Made by a program: the position numbers and the translations under genes. Below the pieces are notes generated by a model. That model worked only from the letters and a program-made list of their open reading frames with translations, did no database searches and was not told the DNA's origin. A stretch of DNA of 10,407 nucleotides, taken from positions 1 through 10,407 of the forward strand of contig LGRX02013976.1 in assembly GCA_001247695.2 (NCBI GenBank), in the 5' to 3' direction. Shown here in pieces: positions 1 to 6,255 of this stretch (positions are counted from its first letter, which is position 1; every line of letters begins with the position of its first letter). Source of the DNA: Cymbomonas tetramitiformis. Lineage: Eukaryota; Chlorophyta; Pyramimonadophyceae; Pyramimonadales; Pyramimonadaceae.

Positions 1-410
1 CCAGAACCGAACATTCTTAAGATCAAGTGTCAAATCTCGCCCAAAGCCTTAAGAAAAAGCAAGATAACGCAGATCCCAACTAAATCCTCCACAAAGAAGA
101 TCCCGCAGCGAAACTTTTCCGTGTTTTTAGTGCACGTAACGCGCGCATTTTGAGCCGTCGAACGTAAGCAGAGACAACGCAAAACTCAAAAACGAAAAGT
201 CGCCCAAGTCATCTTGCAGCCCCATCTTAAGTTTCCACAGAAGATCTCCAACCAAACCTCTCACAAAGAAGGTCCCATAGCGAAACTTTTTCGTGTTTAT
301 AACGCACGTACCGCGCGTATTTTGAGCCGTAAAACGCAAGCTGAAGCCGCTCAAAACGCAAACGCAAAAGTCGCCATCCCCAACATCATGTAACTCGCAG
401 ATCCCACAGG
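1..410. repeat. Diverged tandem repeat, period about 172 bp (2+ copies)
   Basis: Two long copies of one unit can be aligned by eye. Positions 90-170 match 262-342 at a constant offset of 172, with shared blocks such as CACAAAGAAG, AGCGAAACTTTT and TTTTGAGCCGT, at roughly 85% identity. The block AACG(C)AAAAGTCGCC near 191-204 recurs near 361-375, an offset of about 171. A third, partial copy therefore continues to about 410, where a GCAGATCCC motif (71-79) reappears at 397-405. The left end may extend beyond the window. There is no convincing protein in either strand. Satellite or subtelomere-like DNA, or a repeat inside a mobile element, are both possible. Confidence 0.7.
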
Positions 411-588
411 TCCATAGAACGTTTTCATCATCTGAGAACCAATTTGTACCAGGCACACTCCTGATAACTTATACATATTTTTCTCTTTATTTTCCTTTCT
501 TTTCTTTTATCTTCTTTATTTTCTTTTTATGTTTTCTATTGTTTTTGGTGTATCACATAGGCTTCTAGCCTTATATTCCACTGTTTAA
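411..588. other. Gene-free stretch with a pyrimidine-rich tract
   Basis: I see no gene here. Positions 474-545 are strongly T/C-rich on the plus strand, made almost only of runs of T broken by single C or A. This is low-complexity DNA. A polypyrimidine tract can precede a splice acceptor, but no exon that would use it is recognisable. Confidence 0.5.
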
Positions 589-807
589 TTGCATGACATA
601 TACTGGCTATACAGCCTAGCAATACTATCACTTTTCGATATAATGTATGGTCGCAAACCTATAACATCTATATCCTTATGTTCAGTCTTGGCATCATGCC
701 CAATCCTAACACGTAAAACTTGTACAATTCTTTCACTTGGTCAACACTCACTGAGGTTCACTTTTCCCAAGCTTCCCCTTTCATCATGTTGCTCTTTAAC
801 TCACTAG
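589..807 (+). pseudogene. Possible decayed integrase-core fragment
   Basis: A 72-codon open stretch contains SLFDIMYGRKPI, which resembles the conserved SPFELxYGRxP block near the end of the Ty3/gypsy integrase core. Just upstream, another frame reads MTYTGYTA, resembling the HTTTGYSP residues that normally precede that block, so a frameshift near 615 would explain the split. The orientation agrees with the chromodomain downstream. If the 27-bp array (about 540 bp) is subtracted, the distance from this block to the chromodomain is about 500 bp, a usual integrase C-terminal length. No catalytic D,D-35-E residues are visible and the match is short. It may be chance similarity. Confidence 0.3.
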
Positions 808-912
808 CAGGATTCCTAGATTGACATCTGTCATCGGCCAATTACCAGCAGCCCATGCCTGATTCTGTTACTTCTCCACCAATCATCAGGCAGATCATGA
901 TACTTGTATTGC

Positions 913-976
913 CATTGCAGATCTTCTCCTGGAATCTACCATAAATCATTTCATTACAGATCTTCTCCTGAAATCT
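913..976. repeat. 25-bp direct repeat, 39-bp offset
   Basis: The 25-mer at 913-937 recurs at 952-976 with two G/A differences (917/956 and 932/971). The common core is CAGATCTTCTCCTG. The offset of 39 keeps any reading frame. It looks like a local duplication. No function is evident. Confidence 0.8.
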
Positions 977-996
977 GCTTTGTCATCGATTATTTT

Positions 997-1052
997 CCCC
1001 ACTCGCTAACTTATGTGAATATCCGATAATTCCCCATTATTCGCGAGTGGGG
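997..1052. other. Inverted repeat bordering the minisatellite
   Basis: CCCCACTCGC at 997-1006 pairs perfectly with GCGAGTGGGG at 1043-1052 across a 36-nt loop. The right arm runs straight into the first degenerate GGGGCAT unit of the 27-bp array. A cruciform or hairpin could form here. It marks the left edge of the array. Confidence 0.7.
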
Positions 1053-1587
1053 CATGCACGCTCGGGGCATACCCATGGGGCATACGCCTCGGGGCATACC
1101 CATGGGGTATACGCCTCGGGGCATGCCCATGGGGCATACGCCTCGGGGCATACCCATGGGGCATACGCCTCGGGGCATACCCATGGGGCATACGCCTCGG
1201 GGCATACCCATGGGGCATACGCCTCGGGGCATACCCATGGGGCATACGCCTCGGGGCATACCCATGGGGCATACGCCTCGGGGCATACCCATGGGGCATG
1301 CGCCTCGGGGCATACCCATGGGGCATACGCCTCGGGGCATACCCATGGGGCATACGCCTCGGGGCATACCCATGGGGCATACGCCTCGGGGCATACCCAT
1401 GGGGCATACGCCTCGGGGCATACCCATGGGGCATACGCCTCGGGGCATACCCATGGGGCATACGCCTCAGGGCATACCCATGGGGCATACGCCTCGGGGC
1501 ATACCCATGGGGCATACGCCTCGGGGCATACCCATGGGGCATACGCCTCGGGGCATACCCATGGGGTATACGCCTTGGGGCATAGCC
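1049..1587. repeat. 27-bp minisatellite, 19 full copies, open in all six frames
   Basis: Nineteen complete 27-bp units occupy 1064-1576, with degenerate partial units at 1049-1063 and 1577-1587. Each unit consists of two similar halves: GGGGCATACCCAT (13 bp) and GGGGCATACGCCTC (14 bp). The array therefore seems to descend from a shorter 13/14-bp repeat. Inner units are almost identical. Variants cluster at the edges (1108, 1122 and 1567) with a few inside (1298-1300 CATGC, 1469 A). Low divergence in the middle and higher divergence at the ends is typical of arrays kept uniform by unequal exchange or slippage. Because 27 is a multiple of three and the unit has no stop codon on either strand, all six frames stay open. 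The frame beginning at 1054 encodes GHTPRGIPM repeats and joins the chromodomain frame. Confidence 0.97.
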
Positions 1588-2145
1588 CTGAGCTGTGCCT
1601 CCCGGTACAACACCAGCGGTCAAGATGCTTTTGCCGCACGCGATCACCTAGCAGTACCTGAAGAGGTGGTAGTAGACGGTCAGAAGGAAGCACACGTTGA
1701 GCGTATCCTTGCACGTCGAGTGCGGTCTGTTCGAGGAAAGGAGGTGGAAGAGTGGAAGGTTCGCTGGACTGGCTACTCCAAAGCTCACGACCAATGGAGG
1801 ACGCGTGACAAACTTGAACGCGGAAGTCCACTTCAACAACTTCGTGAATTCGAGCAAGCAAGACTGCACATGGAAGCGCAAGTCCGCGACGAAGCCACTC
1901 GGCGCCGCGAGCAGCGTGGCCGCCACTCCGCTCAAGCCGGAATGACACTGGCCCACCTCATCACTAATCCCTGCGATGAACTGGACCAGCTCGAACAGAT
2001 GGAAGATGATATCCCCCTGCCGTGGGAACGCCAGGAGCGCGCGGAAGATGGGTCGTTGGCACTGGTGACAGAGCTGCTGGCAATACAGGCAAAACAACCC
2101 GCACGCCCAGGATTCTCGTACTTTTCAGCGGTACTGGCTCAGTAG
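1054..2145 (+). CDS. Chromodomain-containing C-terminus of retrotransposon Pol (partial), fused to 9-aa repeats
   Basis: The 363-codon frame starts within the left degenerate repeat. Residues 1 to about 174 are copies of GHTPRGIPM from the minisatellite and are probably not original Pol sequence. From about residue 200, VPEEVVVDGQKE resembles the linker usually found before a chromoviral chromodomain. Residues 213-270 are the chromodomain: HVERIL, then KVRWTGY, then DQWRTRDKL and a final LREFE helix. The two core Trp and the Tyr of WTGY are present. The first cage aromatic is replaced by His in HVERIL. A charged, Gln/Glu/Arg-rich tail (MEAQVRDEATRRREQRG) follows, then LLAIQAK, which leads to the stop at 2143-2145. 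The methyltransferase overlaps in the -1 frame. The host-chromatin tethering role is known for the family. Whether this copy is expressed is unknown. The frame is open only back to 1030, so the rest of Pol is missing. Confidence 0.8.
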   Translation: MHARGIPMGHTPRGIPMGYTPRGMPMGHTPRGIPMGHTPRGIPMGHTPRGIPMGHTPRGIPMGHTPRGIPMGHTPRGIPMGHAPRGIPMGHTPRGIPMGHTPRGIPMGHTPRGIPMGHTPRGIPMGHTPRGIPMGHTPQGIPMGHTPRGIPMGHTPRGIPMGHTPRGIPMGYTPWGIALSCASRYNTSGQDAFAARDHLAVPEEVVVDGQKEAHVERILARRVRSVRGKEVEEWKVRWTGYSKAHDQWRTRDKLERGSPLQQLREFEQARLHMEAQVRDEATRRREQRGRHSAQAGMTLAHLITNPCDELDQLEQMEDDIPLPWERQERAEDGSLALVTELLAIQAKQPARPGFSYFSAVLAQ

Positions 2146-2762
2146 AGAGGGAATTCCTAAATTGCTTCCCCTCCGCCTCAGTGGTGACCCTCGACTCCGG
2201 GCATATCTGGCAACCCACTCATGTGTGTGACATCCTGCAATGGGACTACAAGCAATACCCGCCTGGATTCTTCGATGTTATTTGGGCAAGTCCCCCCTGC
2301 AGGCAGTACAGTCAAGCGCGCACCACTGGTGGACCCCCTGACCTTCCCCAGGCTGACAAAATCGTACGACGAGCATTGCAGATCATTGACTACCTAGAGC
2401 CAAAACATTGGTTCATGGAAACCCCCAGAGGTCGCTTCCCTAACGCGCTACGGCTTCGCCCTATGATGCGCCAGCTTCCCCCACCGCTGGTGTGTACCTA
2501 CTGCATGTATGGTACGCAGTACATGAAACCCACCTGCATATGGACGAACTCAGCACCACCCTCGCCCCTGCTACGCTGTACTACTTCGACACCGTGTGCG
2601 TGCAGATGGGCAACCGGTGCTCACCCAGAGACTGCTCAGCTTGGACCTCACCCGCAGCAGACTGGAGCAGGTCAATCTGCGAGTGTATACCCCGTACCAG
2701 CACTCCTGCTACGACAACTTTTCCGACATTTACGCCTCCGCGACACTGAAGACCCGCTTTAG
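2022..2762 (+). CDS. Retrotransposon-borne DNA cytosine-5 methyltransferase-like protein
   Basis: Numbered from the ATG at 2022 (246 aa), residues 31-41 hold motif I, ILVLFSGTGSV, the SAM-binding FxGxG loop. TLDSG follows as the motif II acidic strand, then CDILQWDYKQYPPG. Motif IV is WASPPCRQYSQAR with the candidate catalytic Cys93. Motif VI is WFMETP (Glu133, in place of ENV/ENP). The YxKPTxIWTN block lies at 167-176. HPETAQLGP (201-209) and VYPVPALLLRQLF close the fold. It resembles the compact phage/virus-like C5 methyltransferases that lack a large target-recognition domain. The domain seems complete. Residues before about 27 (2022-2099) are probably a shadow of the overlapping chromodomain frame, whose LLAIQAK reads naturally into TTRTPRILV with a one-base offset near 2091-2094. 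Expression as a Pol fusion by -1 slippage or simple frameshift decay are both possible. This frame has an upstream stop at 1965-1967. The arginine usual in KPTRIWTN is Cys here, which may weaken activity. Confidence 0.82.
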   Translation: MGTPGARGRWVVGTGDRAAGNTGKTTRTPRILVLFSGTGSVEREFLNCFPSASVVTLDSGHIWQPTHVCDILQWDYKQYPPGFFDVIWASPPCRQYSQARTTGGPPDLPQADKIVRRALQIIDYLEPKHWFMETPRGRFPNALRLRPMMRQLPPPLVCTYCMYGTQYMKPTCIWTNSAPPSPLLRCTTSTPCACRWATGAHPETAQLGPHPQQTGAGQSASVYPVPALLLRQLFRHLRLRDTEDPL

Positions 2763-2828
2763 ATTCCAAGTGGCACCCTTCTTCTTGAAAGTGGTGCCCT
2801 GGTAGCGGCAGGCGAACTATGCTCGAAG

Positions 2829-2888
2829 AGGAACCAGAGAACCTAAGAACTGGAAACAGCAAGGAACCAGAGAACCTAAGAACTGGAA
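2829..2888. repeat. Perfect 27-bp direct repeat before the polypurine tract
   Basis: The 27 bases at 2829-2855 are repeated without change at 2862-2888, an offset of 33. Both contain GAACCAGAGAACCTAAGAAC. The pair lies in the noncoding part between the methyltransferase stop and the polypurine tract. A recent duplication or slippage event is likely. Confidence 0.9.
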
Positions 2889-2936
2889 CTTAGATGGGTA
2901 CCTTAGCGGAGTGATCCCAGGAGGTAGACCACTCCT

Positions 2937-2949
2937 AAGGGGGGGAGAG
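2937..2949 (+). other. Polypurine tract (plus-strand primer site)
   Basis: AAGGGGGGGAGAG is a pure purine run that ends two bases before TGTGCC, the start of the LTR. In LTR retroelements this RNase H-resistant tract primes plus-strand DNA synthesis exactly at the 5' edge of the 3' LTR. Its position fixes the LTR start. Confidence 0.8.
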
Positions 2950-3024
2950 TTGTGCCCGGAGGCACAGCGTGAGCCGATATGTCTATGCGTCCGTATGTGT
3001 GTCATCGGGGGTAATCTGGGATTG

Positions 3025-3341
3025 GCACGATGACAGTGAGATTGGGCTTGAAATCACGATGAGAATGAATACCAGATGTCCGGGGTATGACAGTATGACA
3101 CTATGACACTATGACAGTATGACAGTATGACACTATAGTAGTATGACAGTACTGTGGGGGTGTCATCGTGGAACTCAGTCAGACCCTCGAAGAATGGTCA
3201 GATTCGCATCGGGGTTGAAAAGACAATGAAATCGAATATCAGATATTAAGGTTATGACAGTATGACAGTATGACGCTATGACAGTATGACAGTATGACAG
3301 TACAGTAGTATGACAGTACTGTGGGGCAGTCATCGTGTCAG
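3025..3341. repeat. Duplicated LTR segment with two 8x8-bp arrays
   Basis: A stretch near 3025-3170 recurs near 3192-3337 with a constant offset of 167. GGGCTTGAAATCACGATGAG aligns with GGGGTTGAAAAGACAATGAA, and the parts after them are more alike. Each copy contains eight consecutive 8-bp units of TATGACAG/TATGACAC: 3086-3149 and 3253-3316. In both, the seventh unit is the same kind of variant (TATAGTAG / TACAGTAG). Each array ends in the 10-bp palindrome ACAGTACTGT (3146-3155 and 3313-3322). The shared variant shows the whole block was duplicated after the 8-bp array had formed. Confidence 0.9.
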
Positions 3342-3556
3342 CCTGTTGGCATAACATCTGAATCGAGAATGACGAATCGGAATTAGAAATGAGATCGGAT
3401 CGGGAACTGAACGTTGAGCCGAAGTGTGACATCGGCTCTCGAGTGGTTGACCCTGCAACCTGAGTGACGAGTGAATAAGTAGAGCACTTGAGAAGTGTTT
3501 AGCTTCAGAACTCGGAACCGAATTATCGTTTGTACCTCAATCTGGCCCTGATCCAG

Positions 3557-3570
3557 TATATTATAAAAAT
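3557..3570 (+). promoter_or_regulatory. Putative LTR TATA box
   Basis: TATATTATAAAAAT lies 72-85 bp before the LTR end, the usual place for the U3 promoter of an LTR with short R-U5. CAATCAAAAA at 3595-3604 lies downstream and could act as a weak polyadenylation signal. Position and composition are the only support. Confidence 0.45.
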
Positions 3571-3641
3571 CCGAATTGTGTACCTTTGCACGTTCAATCA
3601 AAAACATATCTCCGAGCATCTGTCGTCGTGCCCCTGGCACA

Positions 3642-5340
3642 CCGCCTCCAGAAAGCTCAAATAAACCTCTTTTTATATAGATTCGGAAATATTGATGTTT
3701 GTTTGCGGTCGGATAAATTAAAGCTTTAATACGTTATTGTTCACGGTCGGGATCGTGACGTGCGGACAACAACCGCGGAACGAAGAAGATTATAAGGGTT
3801 AGGCCACGCCGATGCAGAAATTCAGCCAACGCCGAATCGTGGAGACCAACTGCGCGCAAGTGTGACCGCGCATCGAAGGCCGACGTATTGTCCGTAAGAG
3901 ACGGATGAAGTGGGACGCAGGTTTGGCGAGACTACGTAAAGCGATGACGTGGTCGAACGGGGAAATCATCAGCTGACAAATCATCTGCTTTCGCGCGTTG
4001 TGGGCCACATCACGGCGATATATTCGGGTAGAAGATATCGGTATGCATTATGTGAAAATGCATTTGTGGTGTCATCAGGAGCAAAACGAATCAGTGTTTA
4101 TTGCTTGATGGTTTGGACGTGTGTAGCTCATCCGACCGGGGAACGTCGTTGTTACATCAAAGTTATCAACTAGGAACAGCGAAAATCCCGTCTTTTTGGG
4201 GAGGACCGCCGGCGGCGATACTTGGATGTGAGGTGACATTTTCGCCAACGGAATCGGGCCCGCATATGTGCGTACTCAACGGGGATACCATATATACGCC
4301 TCACCGAGGCGCCTACCGTATAGTGCATCCGAAACGCGACTACATAAGGTACATATATGTAGAATGGCTGATATTCATACTGTATTTTCCATCTCGTATT
4401 TTATAAGTGCCAAGCGCATGCGGGATAGCGTGAGGTGAGCACGAGTGACATATAAAGTGTGCTCCGCTCGATATGTCCGGTGACACGCATTCCTTGTTCT
4501 TTGGATCGACATCAGATATCATACCATACCATCGTTTTCTGAACTCTGAATATATGCTACTAAAATCAAATTGTGCGTGGATCGGATGTAATGGAACATG
4601 AAGACTGGATTCTCCGACTTGTCTGTCGTCGTGTGCCCGTCCGACTCGGTGTCACATGCCGAAACGCGTTTCCCAATAAAAAATACGAATATCGTTCTAT
4701 TCCTCGAGTGAGTATTTTCCTATTTCCCGATATAATTATATTTCGGGAAGCACACCGTGGGCATATTTGTCGTCGCCGGCGATATGCCACCATACGATGT
4801 GCAGTGACTAAAGAAGTTCTGGGGGAGCTTCTACGCATGGCATCGGCAATATTTCAAGATGGCCGGTGCGTGTGACCTTGGAATGGCGAGTCGAAGGATG
4901 TCCCAAGATGATGGGGATATGCCATGGGTCGCACAACACAATTAGTTCGGAGCATATTGCTCTGTGCCAACCGATACCGAATCTTGTATACCCTCCGATT
5001 TGCGTTACTGTGTCATCGATCAATCAACTTAGCTAGTCAAACGGTCACCCGGTGTATACGTTGTGCATGTCGATGCTTCACAGTGATACCGGCAATTGAG
5101 TATCATGCCAATTGTGGCATGATACTTCACGCATTGACCGTGGAGTCGTGCGTGTAGTGCAAGTGATACGGTAGTCCTATCATAGATCATTGTGCACTTT
5201 TCGACATTACAAACGCACGTCTCAAAACTGCACTAGCTATGCTATGATCACACTCGATTTGCTAGACTTCGTGAGTTACGGTGCGGGCCTTTGGCAAAGC
5301 TAGCCTCTTCACATTGATACAAGCAAGCAGGAACACCGCA
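3642..5340. other. Gene-free stretch with several palindromes
   Basis: Short open stretches occur on both strands (for example 4101-4406 and 4573-4875), but none has a recognisable domain or convincing splice partner. Visible structure: the 14-bp palindrome ATTAAAGCTTTAAT at 3717-3730, the 12-bp palindrome TACATATATGTA at 4350-4361, inverted TTCCCGA/TCGGGAA arms at 4724-4730 and 4743-4749, and a strong hairpin at 5099-5126. An AATAAA lies at 3660-3665, 19 bases past the LTR end. It may be decayed intergenic or old mobile DNA. Confidence 0.5.
5099..5126. other. Perfect 12-bp stem, 4-nt loop hairpin
   Basis: AGTATCATGCCA (5099-5110) and TGGCATGATACT (5115-5126) are exact reverse complements separated by ATTG. 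No T-run follows, and no gene borders it closely. It could be a folded RNA element, a small foldback remnant or a cruciform site. The function is unknown. Confidence 0.85.
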
Positions 5341-6255
5341 AGATGTAATGACAAGGTACCCACCTCAGCTTAGAACTAACTTAGGCCTTGCAGTGCTATT
5401 CGCGTCCCATTCAAGACTCTTGAAAGCACCATGTGGGTGTTTCAAACCAGACAAGGGGGAAATGAAAGTAAATTACAGGGGGAAAAGCACCATAGCTTCC
5501 GCTACTTGCCTCAGTGCGATAGCATTAAAGAATTTGCATACAATTCATACACACCATTTGGCAAGATGCACAATAATTAAAACTAGCCCAATACCACCGC
5601 TGCAGATGAGAGAAGCATGCACGCCGAGCAGGGTGGGGCTATGCAAACCATACAGCCCACCCATCCTAGTGAAAAAACTATTGCGCAGCCGTTAGGGATC
5701 CATACAATGCTGCACCGCATTATCCGCTGCACAAAATATTATGGTGGTGGTCTCACCCAAATCAAGTTAAAAGCTATGCACGTCAATTGGCACCAGCTTT
5801 GCTTCCACTTGTCGTGGGCGCCCCAATACTGAAGCTAAAGTTCCCGTGGCGGCCAAACAAGGTTCAAGAGGCCGTGTTTGCGCGGACACTCGGAATGGAA
5901 AAAACACCCATAACGAAGTATATAACATTAAGTTGTATGGGAAATGTCCAAACATAAAATATTCATCTCTGCACAAAATCTTGCCCAAGAAAATATATTC
6001 CGCGGGCGGGGTGGCTATGCATCAAGGTTCTAGCAACACACGATCAAAGGTCTGACGACTTCCTTACTAACTTTTCAATGATCTCTACCGACTCCTTTAC
6101 AAAACACCAGTTTTACGGGTCTAACGATCCATCAAACATAATTTGCACCAAAGGGGTAGCACGTCATCCAACTGCAGATGTACCCCCAAGACGTGAAGAG
6201 AATGCCAGCAGGTCACTCCGATTGCATGAAGGCTGATGGCTAAAATTGAAACGTC
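5341..6255. other. Stretch without a recognisable gene
   Basis: Open stretches at 5348-5695, 5617-5832 and 5846-6055 (plus strand) overlap in different frames and carry no motif I recognise. A multi-exon gene cannot be excluded, but no GT-AG chain joins them clearly. The right end should contain the 3' UTR of the minus-strand TRIC gene. TTACA at 6097-6101 (TGTAA on the minus strand) is about 155 nt past its stop and would fit the algal-type UGUAA polyadenylation signal, at low confidence. Confidence 0.4.

Larger units (their letters stand above)
589..3641 (+). mobile_element. 5'-truncated chromovirus-type Ty3/gypsy retrotransposon with a methyltransferase
   Basis: The recognisable order is possible integrase relic, 27-bp array, chromodomain, cytosine methyltransferase-like domain, polypurine tract, 3' LTR. 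A chromodomain at the C-terminus of the integrase defines the chromovirus branch of Ty3/gypsy elements. The extra methyltransferase after it is unusual but has been reported for retroelements of some algae and dinoflagellates. Gag, protease, reverse transcriptase, RNase H, primer-binding site and 5' LTR are not seen in 1-1050, so this copy is truncated, decayed or interrupted. The left border is uncertain (anywhere from before 589 to about 1049). The right border at 3641 is well supported, and CCGCC at 3642-3646 would be the 3' target-site duplication if the usual 5-bp duplication was made. Confidence 0.75.
2951..3641 (+). mobile_element. 3' long terminal repeat, 691 bp
   Basis: The sequence begins TGTGCC directly after the polypurine tract and ends GGCACA at 3636-3641, giving perfect 6-bp terminal inverted repeats with the standard TG...CA ends. 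Both ends also fold on themselves: TGTGCC-CGGA-GGCACA at 2951-2966 and GTGCC-CCT-GGCAC at 3628-3640. Inside are an imperfect 167-bp duplication and a TATA-like box near 3557. No second copy of the LTR lies in the window, so the limits rest on the terminal motifs and the polypurine tract. Confidence 0.78.

Noticed and set aside
127..456. Minus-strand 109-codon frame
   Set aside because: It lies in the 172-bp tandem repeat and its residues repeat with the DNA unit. No domain is recognised.
1049..1587. CRISPR array
   Set aside because: Units abut with no unique spacers, so this is a minisatellite in a eukaryotic context.
1047..1661. Other plus-strand frames of the array (ASGHTHGAY and RLGAYPWGI repeats)
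   Set aside because: They end soon after the array without joining any recognisable protein.
1006..1948. Long minus-strand open frames across the 27-bp array
   Set aside because: They exist only because the repeat lacks stops in every frame. No domain is found in them, and the plus frame continues into a real chromodomain.
2492..2805. Alternative plus frames over the methyltransferase C-terminus
   Set aside because: The main frame keeps the PETAQLGP and YPVPALLLRQLF blocks to 2762, so no frameshift is needed here.
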